Shown: one piece after another, positions 1 to 8,467 of the stretch
Position numbering within the stretch: the first letter of the stretch is position 1
Layout of the letters: every line of letters starts with the position of its first letter
Source of the DNA: Actinomadura macra NBRC 14102
GTDB lineage: Bacteria > Actinomycetota > Actinomycetes > Streptosporangiales > Streptosporangiaceae
Length of the DNA stretch: 64,000 bases
Direction of reading: 5' to 3'
NCBI RefSeq assembly: GCF_001552215.1
Contig: NZ_BCQT01000010.1
Coordinates: forward strand, 372,001 to 436,000
Position numbers and translations under genes: made by a program
The notes under the pieces: generated by a model
Told to the model about the DNA's origin: nothing
The model's database searches: none
What the model saw: the letters and a program-made list of their open reading frames with translations, nothing else

Positions 1-1
1 G

Positions 2-1261
2 CGACAAGCGCGCGGGTGGGGTCCCTTCGAGGCCGCCCGCCGGTTACGCGAGGCGATCAACATCACCGAGCACCCCGGCGACAAGGTCAAAAGCCTCGCC
101 TCACAGATCACCCGACACGAAAAGGGACACACGTTTCCCGTCGAGTGGGCCAACGCGTACGCCACCATCTACGACATCCCCCACGAGGAACTGTTCGGCA
201 CCGAGAACGCATCGGTCATACCGGGAGCTAGCGTGGAGATCCAGGCACCTCCGCTCCCGTGGGAGGACGACATGGAGCGTCGCGCATTACTGCAACTCGC
301 CGCGCTGGGATTCAGCGTGGGGACGCTCGGCTCAACCGGGGAACCGGTCCGTCAACTACTCGCCCTAGCGCTGAACAGCGAACCGCGCGAACTCGATGAC
401 TGGCATCTGACTGTGGCAGATCATTTGCACGCGATCCGCACCCGACCTCCTGCGCAGGTTCGTGACGGCCTGCTGGTCAACCTGGTCGCAGTCCAGCGTC
501 AGCTACGGGACACCGGACCGCGCGAGCCAGGGGTATCGATCGAGCTGCGTCGGGTCATCGCTGCGCTGTCCGTGCTGTATGCGAACACCCTCACTCGGCT
601 TGGCAATGACGACGCCGCCATTCAATGGTGGCGCTCTGCCAAAGTCGCTGCCGATGCAACTGGAGACCTTGATCTTCGGCTTGGCGTGCGCGTCACGGAG
701 GCAGGTCACGGACTCTATGGTCAGCGAGATCCGGCGACTGTTCTTGCCCTCACCGAGCAGGCACAGCGCATCGCTGGCCGCAGCCCGCGTAGGGCGCTGG
801 TCGCCTACGCCCGAGCCAAGACCCTCACAAGGTTGGGCAGGCACGCCGATGCGCGGCGGGGCCTCGACACCTATCGCAGCATCGCCGAGACCGCGCCGGT
901 AGCCCAAGGGATCATGGCCGATTACTGGGACAACTTCCAATCAGATTGGGCCGAGCTCCAGATCTATGCCGCCATCGGCGACGAGCCCAGAGTGAACCAG
1001 GCTGCTGAGCACAACCTCGCCAGAATCTCGGATCACCAGTACGTGCCGATGATCCACCTGCAGCGCGCCCTGTGCACCGTGGTCAACGGCGGGACCGATC
1101 GCGGCACGCAGCAGGCTACGGAGATTCTCGCCGCGCTGCCTCCCGCCGAGCAGAGCCAAATGATCACCAAGACAGGGAAGACCGTGTTGCGTGCCGTCCC
1201 GGTCGAGCAGCGGGACCGACCCGCCGTCCGAGAGTTACACGCGCTGACCGCCGGAGCCTGA
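2..1261 (+). CDS. XRE-family transcriptional regulator, 5'-truncated by window edge
   Basis: The frame is open from the first base, so the N-terminus lies outside the window. The first ~75 visible residues look like the end of a helix-turn-helix domain (AARRLREAI, SLASQITRHEKG, then WANAYATIYDIPHEELFG), as in Cro/C1-type regulators of actinomycetes. After a linker comes a ~300-residue helical region rich in Ala, Arg and Leu that resembles the TPR-like C-terminal half of Streptomyces-type regulators. An internal ATG-like start near 233 would delete the DNA-binding half, so I extend the gene to the edge. A strong hairpin follows the TGA and separates it from the convergent P450 gene. The ligand and targets cannot be read from the sequence; control of the neighbouring minus-strand operons is possible but only a guess. 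Confidence 0.75.
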   Translation, partial: RQARGWGPFEAARRLREAINITEHPGDKVKSLASQITRHEKGHTFPVEWANAYATIYDIPHEELFGTENASVIPGASVEIQAPPLPWEDDMERRALLQLAALGFSVGTLGSTGEPVRQLLALALNSEPRELDDWHLTVADHLHAIRTRPPAQVRDGLLVNLVAVQRQLRDTGPREPGVSIELRRVIAALSVLYANTLTRLGNDDAAIQWWRSAKVAADATGDLDLRLGVRVTEAGHGLYGQRDPATVLALTEQAQRIAGRSPRRALVAYARAKTLTRLGRHADARRGLDTYRSIAETAPVAQGIMADYWDNFQSDWAELQIYAAIGDEPRVNQAAEHNLARISDHQYVPMIHLQRALCTVVNGGTDRGTQQATEILAALPPAEQSQMITKTGKTVLRAVPVEQRDRPAVRELHALTAGA

Positions 1262-1272
1262 CCCCCGACACG

Positions 1273-1305
1273 ACGCCCCACCGATCATCGCGACCGGTGG
1301 GGCGT
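1273..1305. terminator. Bidirectional hairpin terminator between convergent genes
   Basis: ACGCCCCACCG at 1273-1283 is the perfect reverse complement of CGGTGGGGCGT at 1295-1305, leaving an 11-nt loop. It lies 11 bases after the regulator stop and 57 bases beyond the P450 stop on the other strand. There is no long T tract, which is usual for high-GC actinomycetes. Confidence 0.75.
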
Positions 1306-1362
1306 TGAGCGTCCGACTCCGGCCCGCGAGTGAACCGGCACGCGCCATGCATTGGTGGCCGG

Positions 1363-2538
1363 TCAGTTGGCGGTTGGTTTCCAGTGGACGGGCACGGCGA
1401 CGGGGCCGCCGAAGATGGGCAGGTGATCTTGGAGGTCGATGTGGTGTCTGGGGACGGTCAGGGCCAGGTTGGGCAACTGCTGGAGCAGGCTCATGAGGGC
1501 GATGGTGGCCTCCAGGCGGGCGAGCGTCGCGCCCGGGCAGTAGTGGATGCCTTTGCCGAACGCCAGACTCGGTCCTTCGTCGCGACGGAGGTCCAGCCGT
1601 TCGGGGGACCTGAACCGTTCTGGGTCGCGGTTGGCGTCACGCAGCATGATGGTGACCCTGTCGCGCGGGGCCAGGGCAGCCTCGCACAGCGTCACGGGTT
1701 GGGTGGCGAAGCGGGGCGAGCCCTGCGGGTTGGGTGAGATGAAGCGCAGCAGTTCCTCGACCGCCGCGGGCATCAGCGCCGGGTCGTCGCGCAACTCGGC
1801 GAGCTGGTCAGGGTGGTCGAGCAGGACGATCACCGCATGGGCGATGAAGCGGGCGAGGGGCTCGACACCGGCGATGATCAGCTGCGCGAAGGCGGACGTG
1901 AGCTCGTCGTGGTCCAGGCCGCCGGGCCGGCCTTCGGACTGGACGAGAGTGGTGACGAGGTCGGGTCCGGGGTGACGTCGCTTCTCGGCGATCACCTCGT
2001 GGAACTGCTGGAGCATCCTCTGGTGGTTGGCGGCGTTGACAGCACGCTGCGGTGAGTCCTCGGGCAGGATGGTGATACCGGCGGTGAACAGGCGTTTGCG
2101 CTGGTAGGCCTGCCGGTAGCCGTCGGGGAATCCGGCGACCTGGCACAGCGTGGTGATCGCGAGCGGGAAGGCGAAGTCCTCCAACAGTTCGGCGGTGCCG
2201 GCGGAACGGCTGCCGATCTGCCGCAGTAGGCGGTCGGCTGTCTGCTGGATCCCGTGCCGCCGGTTCTCGACCCGCCGGGAGGTGAGGTAGGGAAGGGCGA
2301 GCCGGCGGAGCCTGGTGTGGTCGGGTGGATCGCTGAACATCATCTGGCGGCAGAGCCTCGGCCGCAGACGCTCCTCCGTCCAGGACACCGCGAGCCTTTC
2401 GGGGGCCGCCCACCGGGTCATGTCGTTGCTGAGACGGGGCTCGTTGAGGAACCGCTCCGCGCATGCGTATCCCGTCACCGTCCATTGCGGCAGCCCGTGC
2501 ACGCTCTGCTCTTGGTGGACCTGATGCTGGTGGGTCAC
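1363..2538 (-). CDS. Cytochrome P450
   Basis: This 391-residue bacterial class I type P450 would need a ferredoxin partner for electrons; none is adjacent. The heme-ligand motif FGKGIHYCPG places the cysteine at residue 334, and the ExxR helix reads EELLR. The I-helix reads AGVEPLA: the acidic residue is kept, but the usual Thr that helps proton delivery and O2 activation is replaced by Pro-Leu. This is seen in P450s that carry out atypical chemistry or use substrate-assisted activation. The N-terminus is short compared with the ~400-residue norm. The start ATG overlaps the stop of the upstream FAD/TauD gene (ATGA), so the two are translationally coupled and probably act on one substrate. The substrate is unknown. 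Confidence 0.9.
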   Translation of the reverse strand: MTHQHQVHQEQSVHGLPQWTVTGYACAERFLNEPRLSNDMTRWAAPERLAVSWTEERLRPRLCRQMMFSDPPDHTRLRRLALPYLTSRRVENRRHGIQQTADRLLRQIGSRSAGTAELLEDFAFPLAITTLCQVAGFPDGYRQAYQRKRLFTAGITILPEDSPQRAVNAANHQRMLQQFHEVIAEKRRHPGPDLVTTLVQSEGRPGGLDHDELTSAFAQLIIAGVEPLARFIAHAVIVLLDHPDQLAELRDDPALMPAAVEELLRFISPNPQGSPRFATQPVTLCEAALAPRDRVTIMLRDANRDPERFRSPERLDLRRDEGPSLAFGKGIHYCPGATLARLEATIALMSLLQQLPNLALTVPRHHIDLQDHLPIFGGPVAVPVHWKPTAN

Positions 2539-4919
2539 GGTGTGCTCCCGCGATCGCCAATGGGTATGCGGGTGGGCGCCAGGTCGTGGGTGTCCGCTTC
2601 GTTGAGGGTGATGTGGACGCGGAGCAGATGGCGTTCGGCACCGGGCGGGTAGGGCTCGCGGGTGTGCAGCAGGGACCGGTTGTCGGTCAGGACGATGTCA
2701 CCGTCCTGCCAGTGGTGGGCGTACATGTGGCGGGGGTCGTACAGCACCTCCTGGAGCCGGCGCATGATCTCGGTTGTGTCGTGCCCGGCGGGGACGCGTT
2801 CCAGGGTGATGCGGGGCGGGTTGATGATGGTCGTGCCTTCGGGCACCGGTTCGGTGAAGCGCAGGGTGGGCTGGCCGGTATGGGGATGCTCGACGACCAG
2901 CGGGCAGGTGCGGCTGATGATCTCCTCGCCGAGAGGGCGGTCGTAGCGGAAGGTCAGCGACCTCCACAGCGACCGCGTCCCGGGATCGGCGTCGGCCATG
3001 ACCTTGGTGGTGTCGCTGAACAGGGTCGCGCCGCCGGTGACCGCCGCGTCGACGGAACGCAGGCATTGGAACACCTGGAAGTCGGGTGTGTCGGGCTTGT
3101 ACATGCCGTCCCAGTGGATGGGCAGGAACCCGGTCTCGTTGACGTGGTCGTCGGGGTTGCTCTGGGCGCGTACCGACATGGCGGGCCGATCGCCCCACAG
3201 CACAGGCTCGCCCAGTCGGCAGGCGAACTCCTCCAGCTGATCGATCGTTTCGGCTCCAGTGAATCGGCGCAGCAGGATCAGGTGCTCGCGCAGCAGCAGT
3301 TCCTTCAGCCACTGCGACGGGAGATCCGCGAGGTCGGCCGTGTCGTCGGCCAGCAGCACCACCCCGAAGGGCGTCAGATCGCTGCGCTGCCAGCGTCCTC
3401 GCGCTGTGTCGGACGGTGTGGTGGGCATGGACGGGTCCTTCCGGGGCGAGGGGGGAGCGATGGACGGTCCGGGGAGGTCTTCGGGGAGGTCACGGACGGC
3501 GCGGAGCATGACCGGCAGCGTCTCGGCGACCGGTGCGCGCTCCCACAGCCGGTGCAGTGACCGCCACCGGTCGTCGGTGGGAGCGCTGGTCAGCAGTTGC
3601 CGGGCCGCCACCCCCAGGAGCGCCTGGAGATCCTGATGCCATGCGGGTGTGACGCCGTTGGCGGGGAGCAGCACATCGATCAAGGTCTGGATCTGGTCGG
3701 GCAGCGCGTGACCGAGCGGCGGCACGCTGATCGGCCGGGTGGGTCGCCAGGGATGCCGGTCCAGCGGACGGTCGCCGTCCAGATGACCGGCGACCAGGTC
3801 GGCCACGTACGGGGCCAGCAGGACGCCGTTGCGGTAGGTGGCGGTGGCGGCCACGACCCGTGGGTCGCCGGTGGGCCCCACCAAGGGCAGATGGTCGAGT
3901 GTGTAGGGACGGTGGCCGACGCGGATGCCGGCGAGTTCGTGGTGGTAGACGCCGGTGTTGAGCTCATCGCCGACGCCGCAGATCACCGCGTTGATCTCCT
4001 CCAGGGCGGGGTGGACCGCCACTTCTCCCGGCGGGGTGAGCCGGTTGGTGGCACCCAGGTAGGCGGCACCGTCCGCGCGTGGTACCAGGTGGGAGCCGCA
4101 GGCGAAGTTGCGCAACGGCGTACGTACCGGCAGCGGCAGCGCGAACCTGACCTCGCGGAGAAGCAAGCTGACGCCCTTGCCGGCCAGGACCGGCGGCAGC
4201 GCGAGTTCCAGTTCGGGCGAGCCGGCGCATACCGCGCCGGTGCCGGATCCCGCGGCCAGGACGACCCGTCCCGTCTCGTAGTACTCGCCGCCGGCGCACC
4301 TGACCGCCAGCGCCCCGGCCGGATCGTGGGCGGCGGCAGGAGCGAGCCCCGTGGCCTGGGTGTCGGCCCAGCGCACCAGCCGATGGCCGGCCAGCAGGTG
4401 GGTGAGCGCGCCCATCAGTTCGCCGGTGTCGACGCAGCCCTCGCCCGGTAGCCACAGTGCCGCGTGCGCCGGGCAGGTGCGGGCGGGCAGCAGACCGGGG
4501 ACCTGCGCAGGCGGATGCGCTTCGGCGACGCTGCCGTGGGCCCGCGCGGCTTGCGCGACCGCCTCCAGCGTCTCCAGGTCGCCGCCGCCATACGAGGTGG
4601 CCACCAGCCACAGCCCTTCGGTCATCGTGACCTGGCGGTCGCTGGCCGACCGCAGCCGGGCGACCCACTCGCCGTACCTTGCTCGCGCTGCCGCCCGGTG
4701 TGCGATCTCGGCCGGGTCAGAGGCCTGATCCTCCCCGGCGGACGTCTCGCTGAACGGCGCCAGCATCGCGCCAGCGGCGGTCGACGCCTGGCCCTCGTGC
4801 GAACGCGGACCGATCAGGACGACGTGCGAGCCCTGCTCGGCCACCGCCCACGCGGTGGCGAGCCCCACGATTCCCGTTCCGACCACCGCGACATCGGCGG
4901 TCGCTTCTGCTGCACCCAC
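2535..4919 (-). CDS. FAD-dependent amine/amino-acid oxidase fused to TauD-type dioxygenase
   Basis: One 794-residue frame carries two oxidative enzymes. Residues ~8-390 form a DAO/ThiO-type flavin oxidase with the dinucleotide motif VVGTGIVGLATAW and a C-terminal G-H-R-P-Y/L-P-L-V-G block. Residues ~390-495 are a linker region I do not recognise. Residues ~498-794 are a TauD/TfdA Fe(II)/2-oxoglutarate dioxygenase with HWD at ~602-604 as the HxD iron ligands and a distal His in LLHTREPYPPG. I chose GTG 4919, preceded by GGGGA, because the residues before it are low-complexity and lie ahead of the FAD fold. At the fusion point ATG 3428 has a good ribosome site (GGAAGGA), so the dioxygenase may also be made alone. 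It overlaps the P450 start. The substrate is not known. Confidence 0.85.
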   Translation of the reverse strand: MGAAEATADVAVVGTGIVGLATAWAVAEQGSHVVLIGPRSHEGQASTAAGAMLAPFSETSAGEDQASDPAEIAHRAAARARYGEWVARLRSASDRQVTMTEGLWLVATSYGGGDLETLEAVAQAARAHGSVAEAHPPAQVPGLLPARTCPAHAALWLPGEGCVDTGELMGALTHLLAGHRLVRWADTQATGLAPAAAHDPAGALAVRCAGGEYYETGRVVLAAGSGTGAVCAGSPELELALPPVLAGKGVSLLLREVRFALPLPVRTPLRNFACGSHLVPRADGAAYLGATNRLTPPGEVAVHPALEEINAVICGVGDELNTGVYHHELAGIRVGHRPYTLDHLPLVGPTGDPRVVAATATYRNGVLLAPYVADLVAGHLDGDRPLDRHPWRPTRPISVPPLGHALPDQIQTLIDVLLPANGVTPAWHQDLQALLGVAARQLLTSAPTDDRWRSLHRLWERAPVAETLPVMLRAVRDLPEDLPGPSIAPPSPRKDPSMPTTPSDTARGRWQRSDLTPFGVVLLADDTADLADLPSQWLKELLLREHLILLRRFTGAETIDQLEEFACRLGEPVLWGDRPAMSVRAQSNPDDHVNETGFLPIHWDGMYKPDTPDFQVFQCLRSVDAAVTGGATLFSDTTKVMADADPGTRSLWRSLTFRYDRPLGEEIISRTCPLVVEHPHTGQPTLRFTEPVPEGTTIINPPRITLERVPAGHDTTEIMRRLQEVLYDPRHMYAHHWQDGDIVLTDNRSLLHTREPYPPGAERHLLRVHITLNEADTHDLAPTRIPIGDRGSTP

Positions 4920-5077
4920 TTTGCTTCCCCGATTCTCGACAGAACGTCGTTGATGAGGCACCGCGAAGACCGGCATAGGCGGTCTGCGGTGAACCAGCCC
5001 CGTGGCGTAGGCGCAGGACGTGTGGCGGGGTCGCAGGAGAATCACGTCTCCTGCCAGGAGCGACTGCGCTTCTACGC

Positions 5078-5094
5078 TGACGCTGATAGCGTCA
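5078..5094. promoter_or_regulatory. Palindromic operator, TetR-like in form
   Basis: TGACGCTGATAGCGTCA is a perfect palindrome with 7-base arms and a 3-base centre, about 160 bases upstream of the FAD/TauD start. Its size and symmetry resemble sites of TetR-family dimers. No TetR gene is in the window, so the binding factor is unknown. Confidence 0.55.
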
Positions 5095-5323
5095 CCCTCG
5101 CAGCCTCGACTCGGAAAGTAGCAACTTAACTACAAAGTGTTATCTTTCCTGGAGGGTAGTTGCTGTCCGGTCCCTGAAACCCCTTCGCTCTGCCGTTGAG
5201 GCAGCAACTCCACAGTTCCCTGGGGTATCGGCTGTCCCTGTAGTCCCAGCAGGACATCTCGATCGTTGGGCGTGGGGGGCGGGGCCCCAGCGCAAATGCC
5301 TTTCGCGGCTCGGATGAGAAGCA

Positions 5324-5380
5324 GCCTGGTGCCGTATCCGTCCATAGATCAATGGTCTATTTCTGGATGCGGCACCAGGC
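5324..5380. terminator. Long hairpin after the ferritin-like gene
   Basis: GCCTGGTGCCGTATCC (5324-5339) pairs with GGATGCGGCACCAGGC (5365-5380), 15 of 16 bases. The 25-base loop itself contains ATAGA/TCTAT arms. It begins 54 bases past the ferritin-like stop on the minus strand, so it is the probable end of that operon. Confidence 0.65.
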
Positions 5381-5434
5381 GCGAGATCGGCTTTTGAGGC
5401 TCTGCGAGTGTTGTGATCCGGCGGGTCCCGGCTG

Positions 5435-6790
5435 TCAGATGTCGGCGACGAGAGCGATCTGGCGCTCGACTCCGTCTGGGCCACCGAGGATCGGGAAGTG
5501 GTGAATGGCCTCGTCGCAGAGATCGATGAGCTGCTGCTTCTTGGAGACCTTCGTCTTCTCGTTGAAGTCGTAAAACTCGAAGGACGGGGCGGCGTTGAAG
5601 CCCTTGAAGGGACCGTCGGTGATCGGAGTGGTGACGAGGACCTGCGCGATGGGGTAGAGAATGCCCTGCATCAGCGCGATGTTGCTGCGTTCCAGCCCGT
5701 ATCGGTAGCTGAACATCTCCTCGCGTTCGGTGCCCGGGATCTTCTTGGTCTCCACGTCGTCGGTGGAGTGCTCGTACAACTCGTCCAGCAGGCACAGGCT
5801 GTAGCAGTAGGCGGCGTTGAACAGCGTCATCAGGCTGTGGACGGCCGGCTGGTCCTCGAAATCCTCCAGCGCGGGATCGGCGACGATGGGCCAGGTGGCC
5901 TCCGGGTCGTCGATGCTGATCTCGTAGTCAGGGCCGCCGTCGACGGCTCCGATGCCCTCCACGCCCTTCTCGATCCGCACGAACTTCTCGTAGTGGGTGT
6001 AGTCCTCGACCCCGGGCCGGACCTCGATGCTCTTGTGGTCGTCGATGGTGCCCTCACCCTGCTCGATGATGATTTTCAGGGCCTGCCGGGCGGTGTCGAG
6101 ATCGTGGATGCGGATCGGCTTGCCGCTGCCGTACTCGTTCCAGAAGGCCCGCTTGTATTGTTTGCGCGCGTCGTCTAGCGCCCAGTCGATCTCGTCCTCC
6201 AGATCGCAGAACGCCTGGTCGATGGCACGATAGAACGCGCCGAGACTGGTGTACTGGCCGACGTCCTCGGGATGCGCCGCGAAGGTGGTCTCCTCGGGGT
6301 CGATGTCGTCGGGCATCTCCACCCGCCGGAATGTGCTCACCTGTCCCGTGGAAAGCCGATCGAGGGTGAGGAGGATCTCCTCGCCGTCCGGGTCGTCGGG
6401 GTTGTAACGGTTCATCATGTAGCTGGGGTACTTCGGGATGAAGTCCTCGTCATAGAAGCTGATCTCGTCGCCGTACCCGATGGCGACCATGAGGTTGCGC
6501 ACGAGCGCCAGGTGCAGCATCTCCTCGATCGCGATCCCGGTCAGCGTGCGGAGCACACCGCGCGGGGCCGCCCACTGGGAATGCCCGCGGGCCCTGAGGG
6601 AATAGGTGGCGTACAGGTACATCGGAATGGTGGAGAGTTCCACCTGCGCGGCGACGTACAGGTGGTCGGCGAGGTCCTGCACGCTCTGAATGCCCGCTGC
6701 CGGATTCAGCCGCCTGATCGGTGTGGCCCGGGGCGCCCGCGCCTTCTTGGCGGTCTTACGGCTCTTCGTCCTGGTCGTGATGGTCGTCAT
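5435..6790 (-). CDS. VioB-type ferritin-like domain protein
   Basis: The 451-residue product has a Lys/Arg-rich N-terminal ~25 residues, then a four-helix ferritin-like domain. Helix 1 contains VAAQVELSTIPMYLYA, and a later helix contains IAIEEMLHLALVRNLM. The Glu and ExxH positions match the di-metal ligands of the Ferritin-like family that includes the N-terminal part of VioB (iminophenyl-pyruvate dimer synthase). The remainder is acidic and carries a second set of helices (HSLMTLFNAAYCYSLCLLDELYEHS). I chose ATG 6790 because it overlaps the upstream stop as ATGA and has GAGGAAAGG before it; the frame extends 27 codons further upstream without such support. As the last gene of the Cys-rich/MNIO/DUF2063 operon it is a candidate extra oxidase or iron-handling partner. 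Reaction unknown. Confidence 0.8.
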   Translation of the reverse strand: MTTITTRTKSRKTAKKARAPRATPIRRLNPAAGIQSVQDLADHLYVAAQVELSTIPMYLYATYSLRARGHSQWAAPRGVLRTLTGIAIEEMLHLALVRNLMVAIGYGDEISFYDEDFIPKYPSYMMNRYNPDDPDGEEILLTLDRLSTGQVSTFRRVEMPDDIDPEETTFAAHPEDVGQYTSLGAFYRAIDQAFCDLEDEIDWALDDARKQYKRAFWNEYGSGKPIRIHDLDTARQALKIIIEQGEGTIDDHKSIEVRPGVEDYTHYEKFVRIEKGVEGIGAVDGGPDYEISIDDPEATWPIVADPALEDFEDQPAVHSLMTLFNAAYCYSLCLLDELYEHSTDDVETKKIPGTEREEMFSYRYGLERSNIALMQGILYPIAQVLVTTPITDGPFKGFNAAPSFEFYDFNEKTKVSKKQQLIDLCDEAIHHFPILGGPDGVERQIALVADI

Positions 6791-7611
6791 CGTGTCGCCC
6801 TTTCCTCTGGATGTCGTGGTGCCGTGGCGCCGGGCCATTGGACGGCGGCGAAGAAGCCGAGTGACGTCCACTCGCTGAGGAGGTCGGCGGCCTCCCTCAT
6901 GTCCGCGAGGGCGGCACCGACCGTGGCGCCCGTGGCCAGCGCGTGGAGCGCGCGGTGGTCGGCGGGATCGAGCTCCCGCATCGTGACCCTGAAGTCCCGG
7001 CGGTTGACGGCCAGCCGCACCGGGCGCGGCAGGGGCGGCTCCGGGTCCGCGCCGTGCCGGATGGCCGCCAGGTACTCGTTGACCGGAAAGACCAGACTCG
7101 GCAGACGCAGGCAGGGTGCGGTCACCAGGCGCAGTTCGTGCAGGTCCGCGCCGTCCGGAAGGTCGTCGGCGCGCAGCAGCGGGCCGTCCTCGGTGCCGGG
7201 CCCCTCCATGACCTCGGTGATAGTCCGTTCCAACCGGGCCAGGTCGATGATCAGGTCCGGCCAGTCCTCCCGGTGCGGCATGTCGGGCCTGGTCGCCGAG
7301 AGATGGTCGGCGAACCCCTCGTCCAACCGGGACAGTGTGTACGCGCGGGACGGACGCGCGTCGAGGTAGTCCAGGGCGAAGCGGTCGAACATCTCCTCGC
7401 CCAGGAGATGCGTCAGGCCGGGGTACATTCCGCGCATGTTCTCCAGCAGCCGGAGGCGGTAGCCCCGCCAGTAGATCCCGAGCCGCTGCCGGGCGTTCAG
7501 CGCGGCGGACGAGGTGAGCACGTCGGCCACCCCGTCCGCGCTACCGCCCGAGTCCAGGATCGCCGCCTGCATCCACTGCTGTAACCCGGCCAGCTCGGAC
7601 GGCTCAGCCAT
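6787..7611 (-). CDS. DUF2063 (HvfC/BufC-type) partner of MNIO enzyme
   Basis: This is a 274-residue protein of the DUF2063 family, whose members accompany DUF692 enzymes and are thought to recognise or deliver the precursor peptide. The family-typical start is visible: LQQWMQAAILDSGG, then RLGIYWRGYRLRLLENMRGMYP (helical, with the conserved Y..YR..L...L...YP pattern), followed by LLGEEMFDRFALDYL. The C-terminal ~120 residues carry the second domain that ends ADLLSEWTSLGFFA. Start MAEPSEL at 7611 overlaps the MNIO stop by 8 bases. The frame is open further upstream, but those residues are only the shadow of the MNIO gene. Its downstream ATGA overlap with the ferritin-like gene ties all of these into one transcript. 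Confidence 0.85.
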   Translation of the reverse strand: MAEPSELAGLQQWMQAAILDSGGSADGVADVLTSSAALNARQRLGIYWRGYRLRLLENMRGMYPGLTHLLGEEMFDRFALDYLDARPSRAYTLSRLDEGFADHLSATRPDMPHREDWPDLIIDLARLERTITEVMEGPGTEDGPLLRADDLPDGADLHELRLVTAPCLRLPSLVFPVNEYLAAIRHGADPEPPLPRPVRLAVNRRDFRVTMRELDPADHRALHALATGATVGAALADMREAADLLSEWTSLGFFAAVQWPGATAPRHPEERATR

Positions 7612-8467
7612 CGGCGTCGCTCCCGACCGGGACCCGGTTTCGGCCCGCGGCGAACCGCCGGGCCTTGTCGAGCTCGGCCTCCAGGACCGGAAAGGCGGGC
7701 AGCTTGTCATCCCATTCGAGCAGCGTCGGAATCCCGTCGGCGCGTTCGATCACATGCCGGTAGAGGTCCCAGACCGCATCGGTGACCGGGCCGTCGTGGG
7801 TGTCGATGATGTGGGTGCCGTAATCGGTGTGCCCGGCCAGATGGATCTGCTCCACGCGGTCCAAAGGCAGCGCGTCGAGATAGTCCATCGGGTCGAAATC
7901 ATGATTGAACGCCGAGACATAGACGTTGTTGACGTCCAGCAGCAGCCCGCAACCGGTATCCTCGACGAGCCGGGCCATGAATTCCTGTTCTGTCATGTCC
8001 GAGGCCGAGAAGCCGACATAGGTGCTCGGATTCTCCAGCACCAGGCTGCGTCCCAGATACTCCTGCACGATCCGGACGCGTTCGGCCACGTGCGCCAGAG
8101 CCGCCTCGGTGAACGGCAGCGGCAGGAGATCGTGGGTGTTGTGGCCCATCACTCCCGTCCAGCAGACGTGATCGGACACCAGCCGGGCCTTGACCGATTC
8201 GGCCAGATCCCGCAACCGGGCCAGATAGTCGAAGTCGAGCGGATCGGTGCTACCGATCGACAGTGAGACCCCGTGCAGAACGATCGGATAGCGTTCGGCG
8301 ATCGCGTCGAGGGCGCGGCGCCGCCCGCCCTCGCAGTCCATGAAGTTCTCCGAGATCACCTCGAAGAAGTCCACGGCCGGCAGGTGCCGCCGCACATGGT
8401 CCATATGCGGCGTGCGCAACCCCAGCCCGAAACCGGACGGGCCGTCATCGGTGCCCGGCCGGGTCAT
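7604..8467 (-). CDS. MNIO (DUF692) multinuclear non-heme iron oxidative enzyme
   Basis: The 287-residue product matches the DUF692/MNIO family (relatives of MbnB, TglH, HvfB/BufB), TIM-barrel enzymes using two or three irons to modify cysteine or nearby residues in ribosomal peptides. Visible family blocks are GLGLRTPHMDHV near the N-terminus, FFEVISENFM, IVLHGVSLSIGS, LVSDHVCWTG, LVLENPSTY, GLLLDVNNVYVSAFNH and IHLAGH, which supply the His, Asp, Asn and Glu metal ligands. Length is normal. It overlaps the Cys-rich gene upstream (ATGA) and the DUF2063 gene downstream, the usual arrangement of precursor, MNIO and partner. The most likely substrate is the adjacent Cys-rich protein; the exact modification is not predictable. 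Confidence 0.92.
   Translation of the reverse strand: MTRPGTDDGPSGFGLGLRTPHMDHVRRHLPAVDFFEVISENFMDCEGGRRRALDAIAERYPIVLHGVSLSIGSTDPLDFDYLARLRDLAESVKARLVSDHVCWTGVMGHNTHDLLPLPFTEAALAHVAERVRIVQEYLGRSLVLENPSTYVGFSASDMTEQEFMARLVEDTGCGLLLDVNNVYVSAFNHDFDPMDYLDALPLDRVEQIHLAGHTDYGTHIIDTHDGPVTDAVWDLYRHVIERADGIPTLLEWDDKLPAFPVLEAELDKARRFAAGRNRVPVGSDADG

Larger units (their letters stand above)
4920..5434. other. Intergenic region between the two minus-strand operons
   Basis: No convincing gene is present; the ORFs here lack protein-like composition. It holds the presumed promoter of the FAD/TauD-P450 operon, a perfect palindrome (5078-5094), a spaced inverted pair AGCAACT (5120-5126) and AGTTGCT (5158-5164), and the long hairpin that ends the ferritin operon (5324-5380). 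Confidence 0.6.

Noticed and set aside
16..231. 71-residue ORF at the window start
   Set aside because: It is in another frame of the regulator, whose HTH-like sequence reads through the same bases; its product is Arg/His-rich noise.
2535..5045. Start of the FAD/TauD fusion at 5045
   Set aside because: The extra 42 residues are basic and low-complexity, contain the region near the palindrome, and have no ribosome site; GTG 4919 lies just before the FAD fold.
5130..5484. Small minus-strand ORFs between the two operons as possible precursor peptides
   Set aside because: They overlap the terminator-like hairpin, have no convincing ribosome site and no Cys- or Ser/Thr-rich core region.
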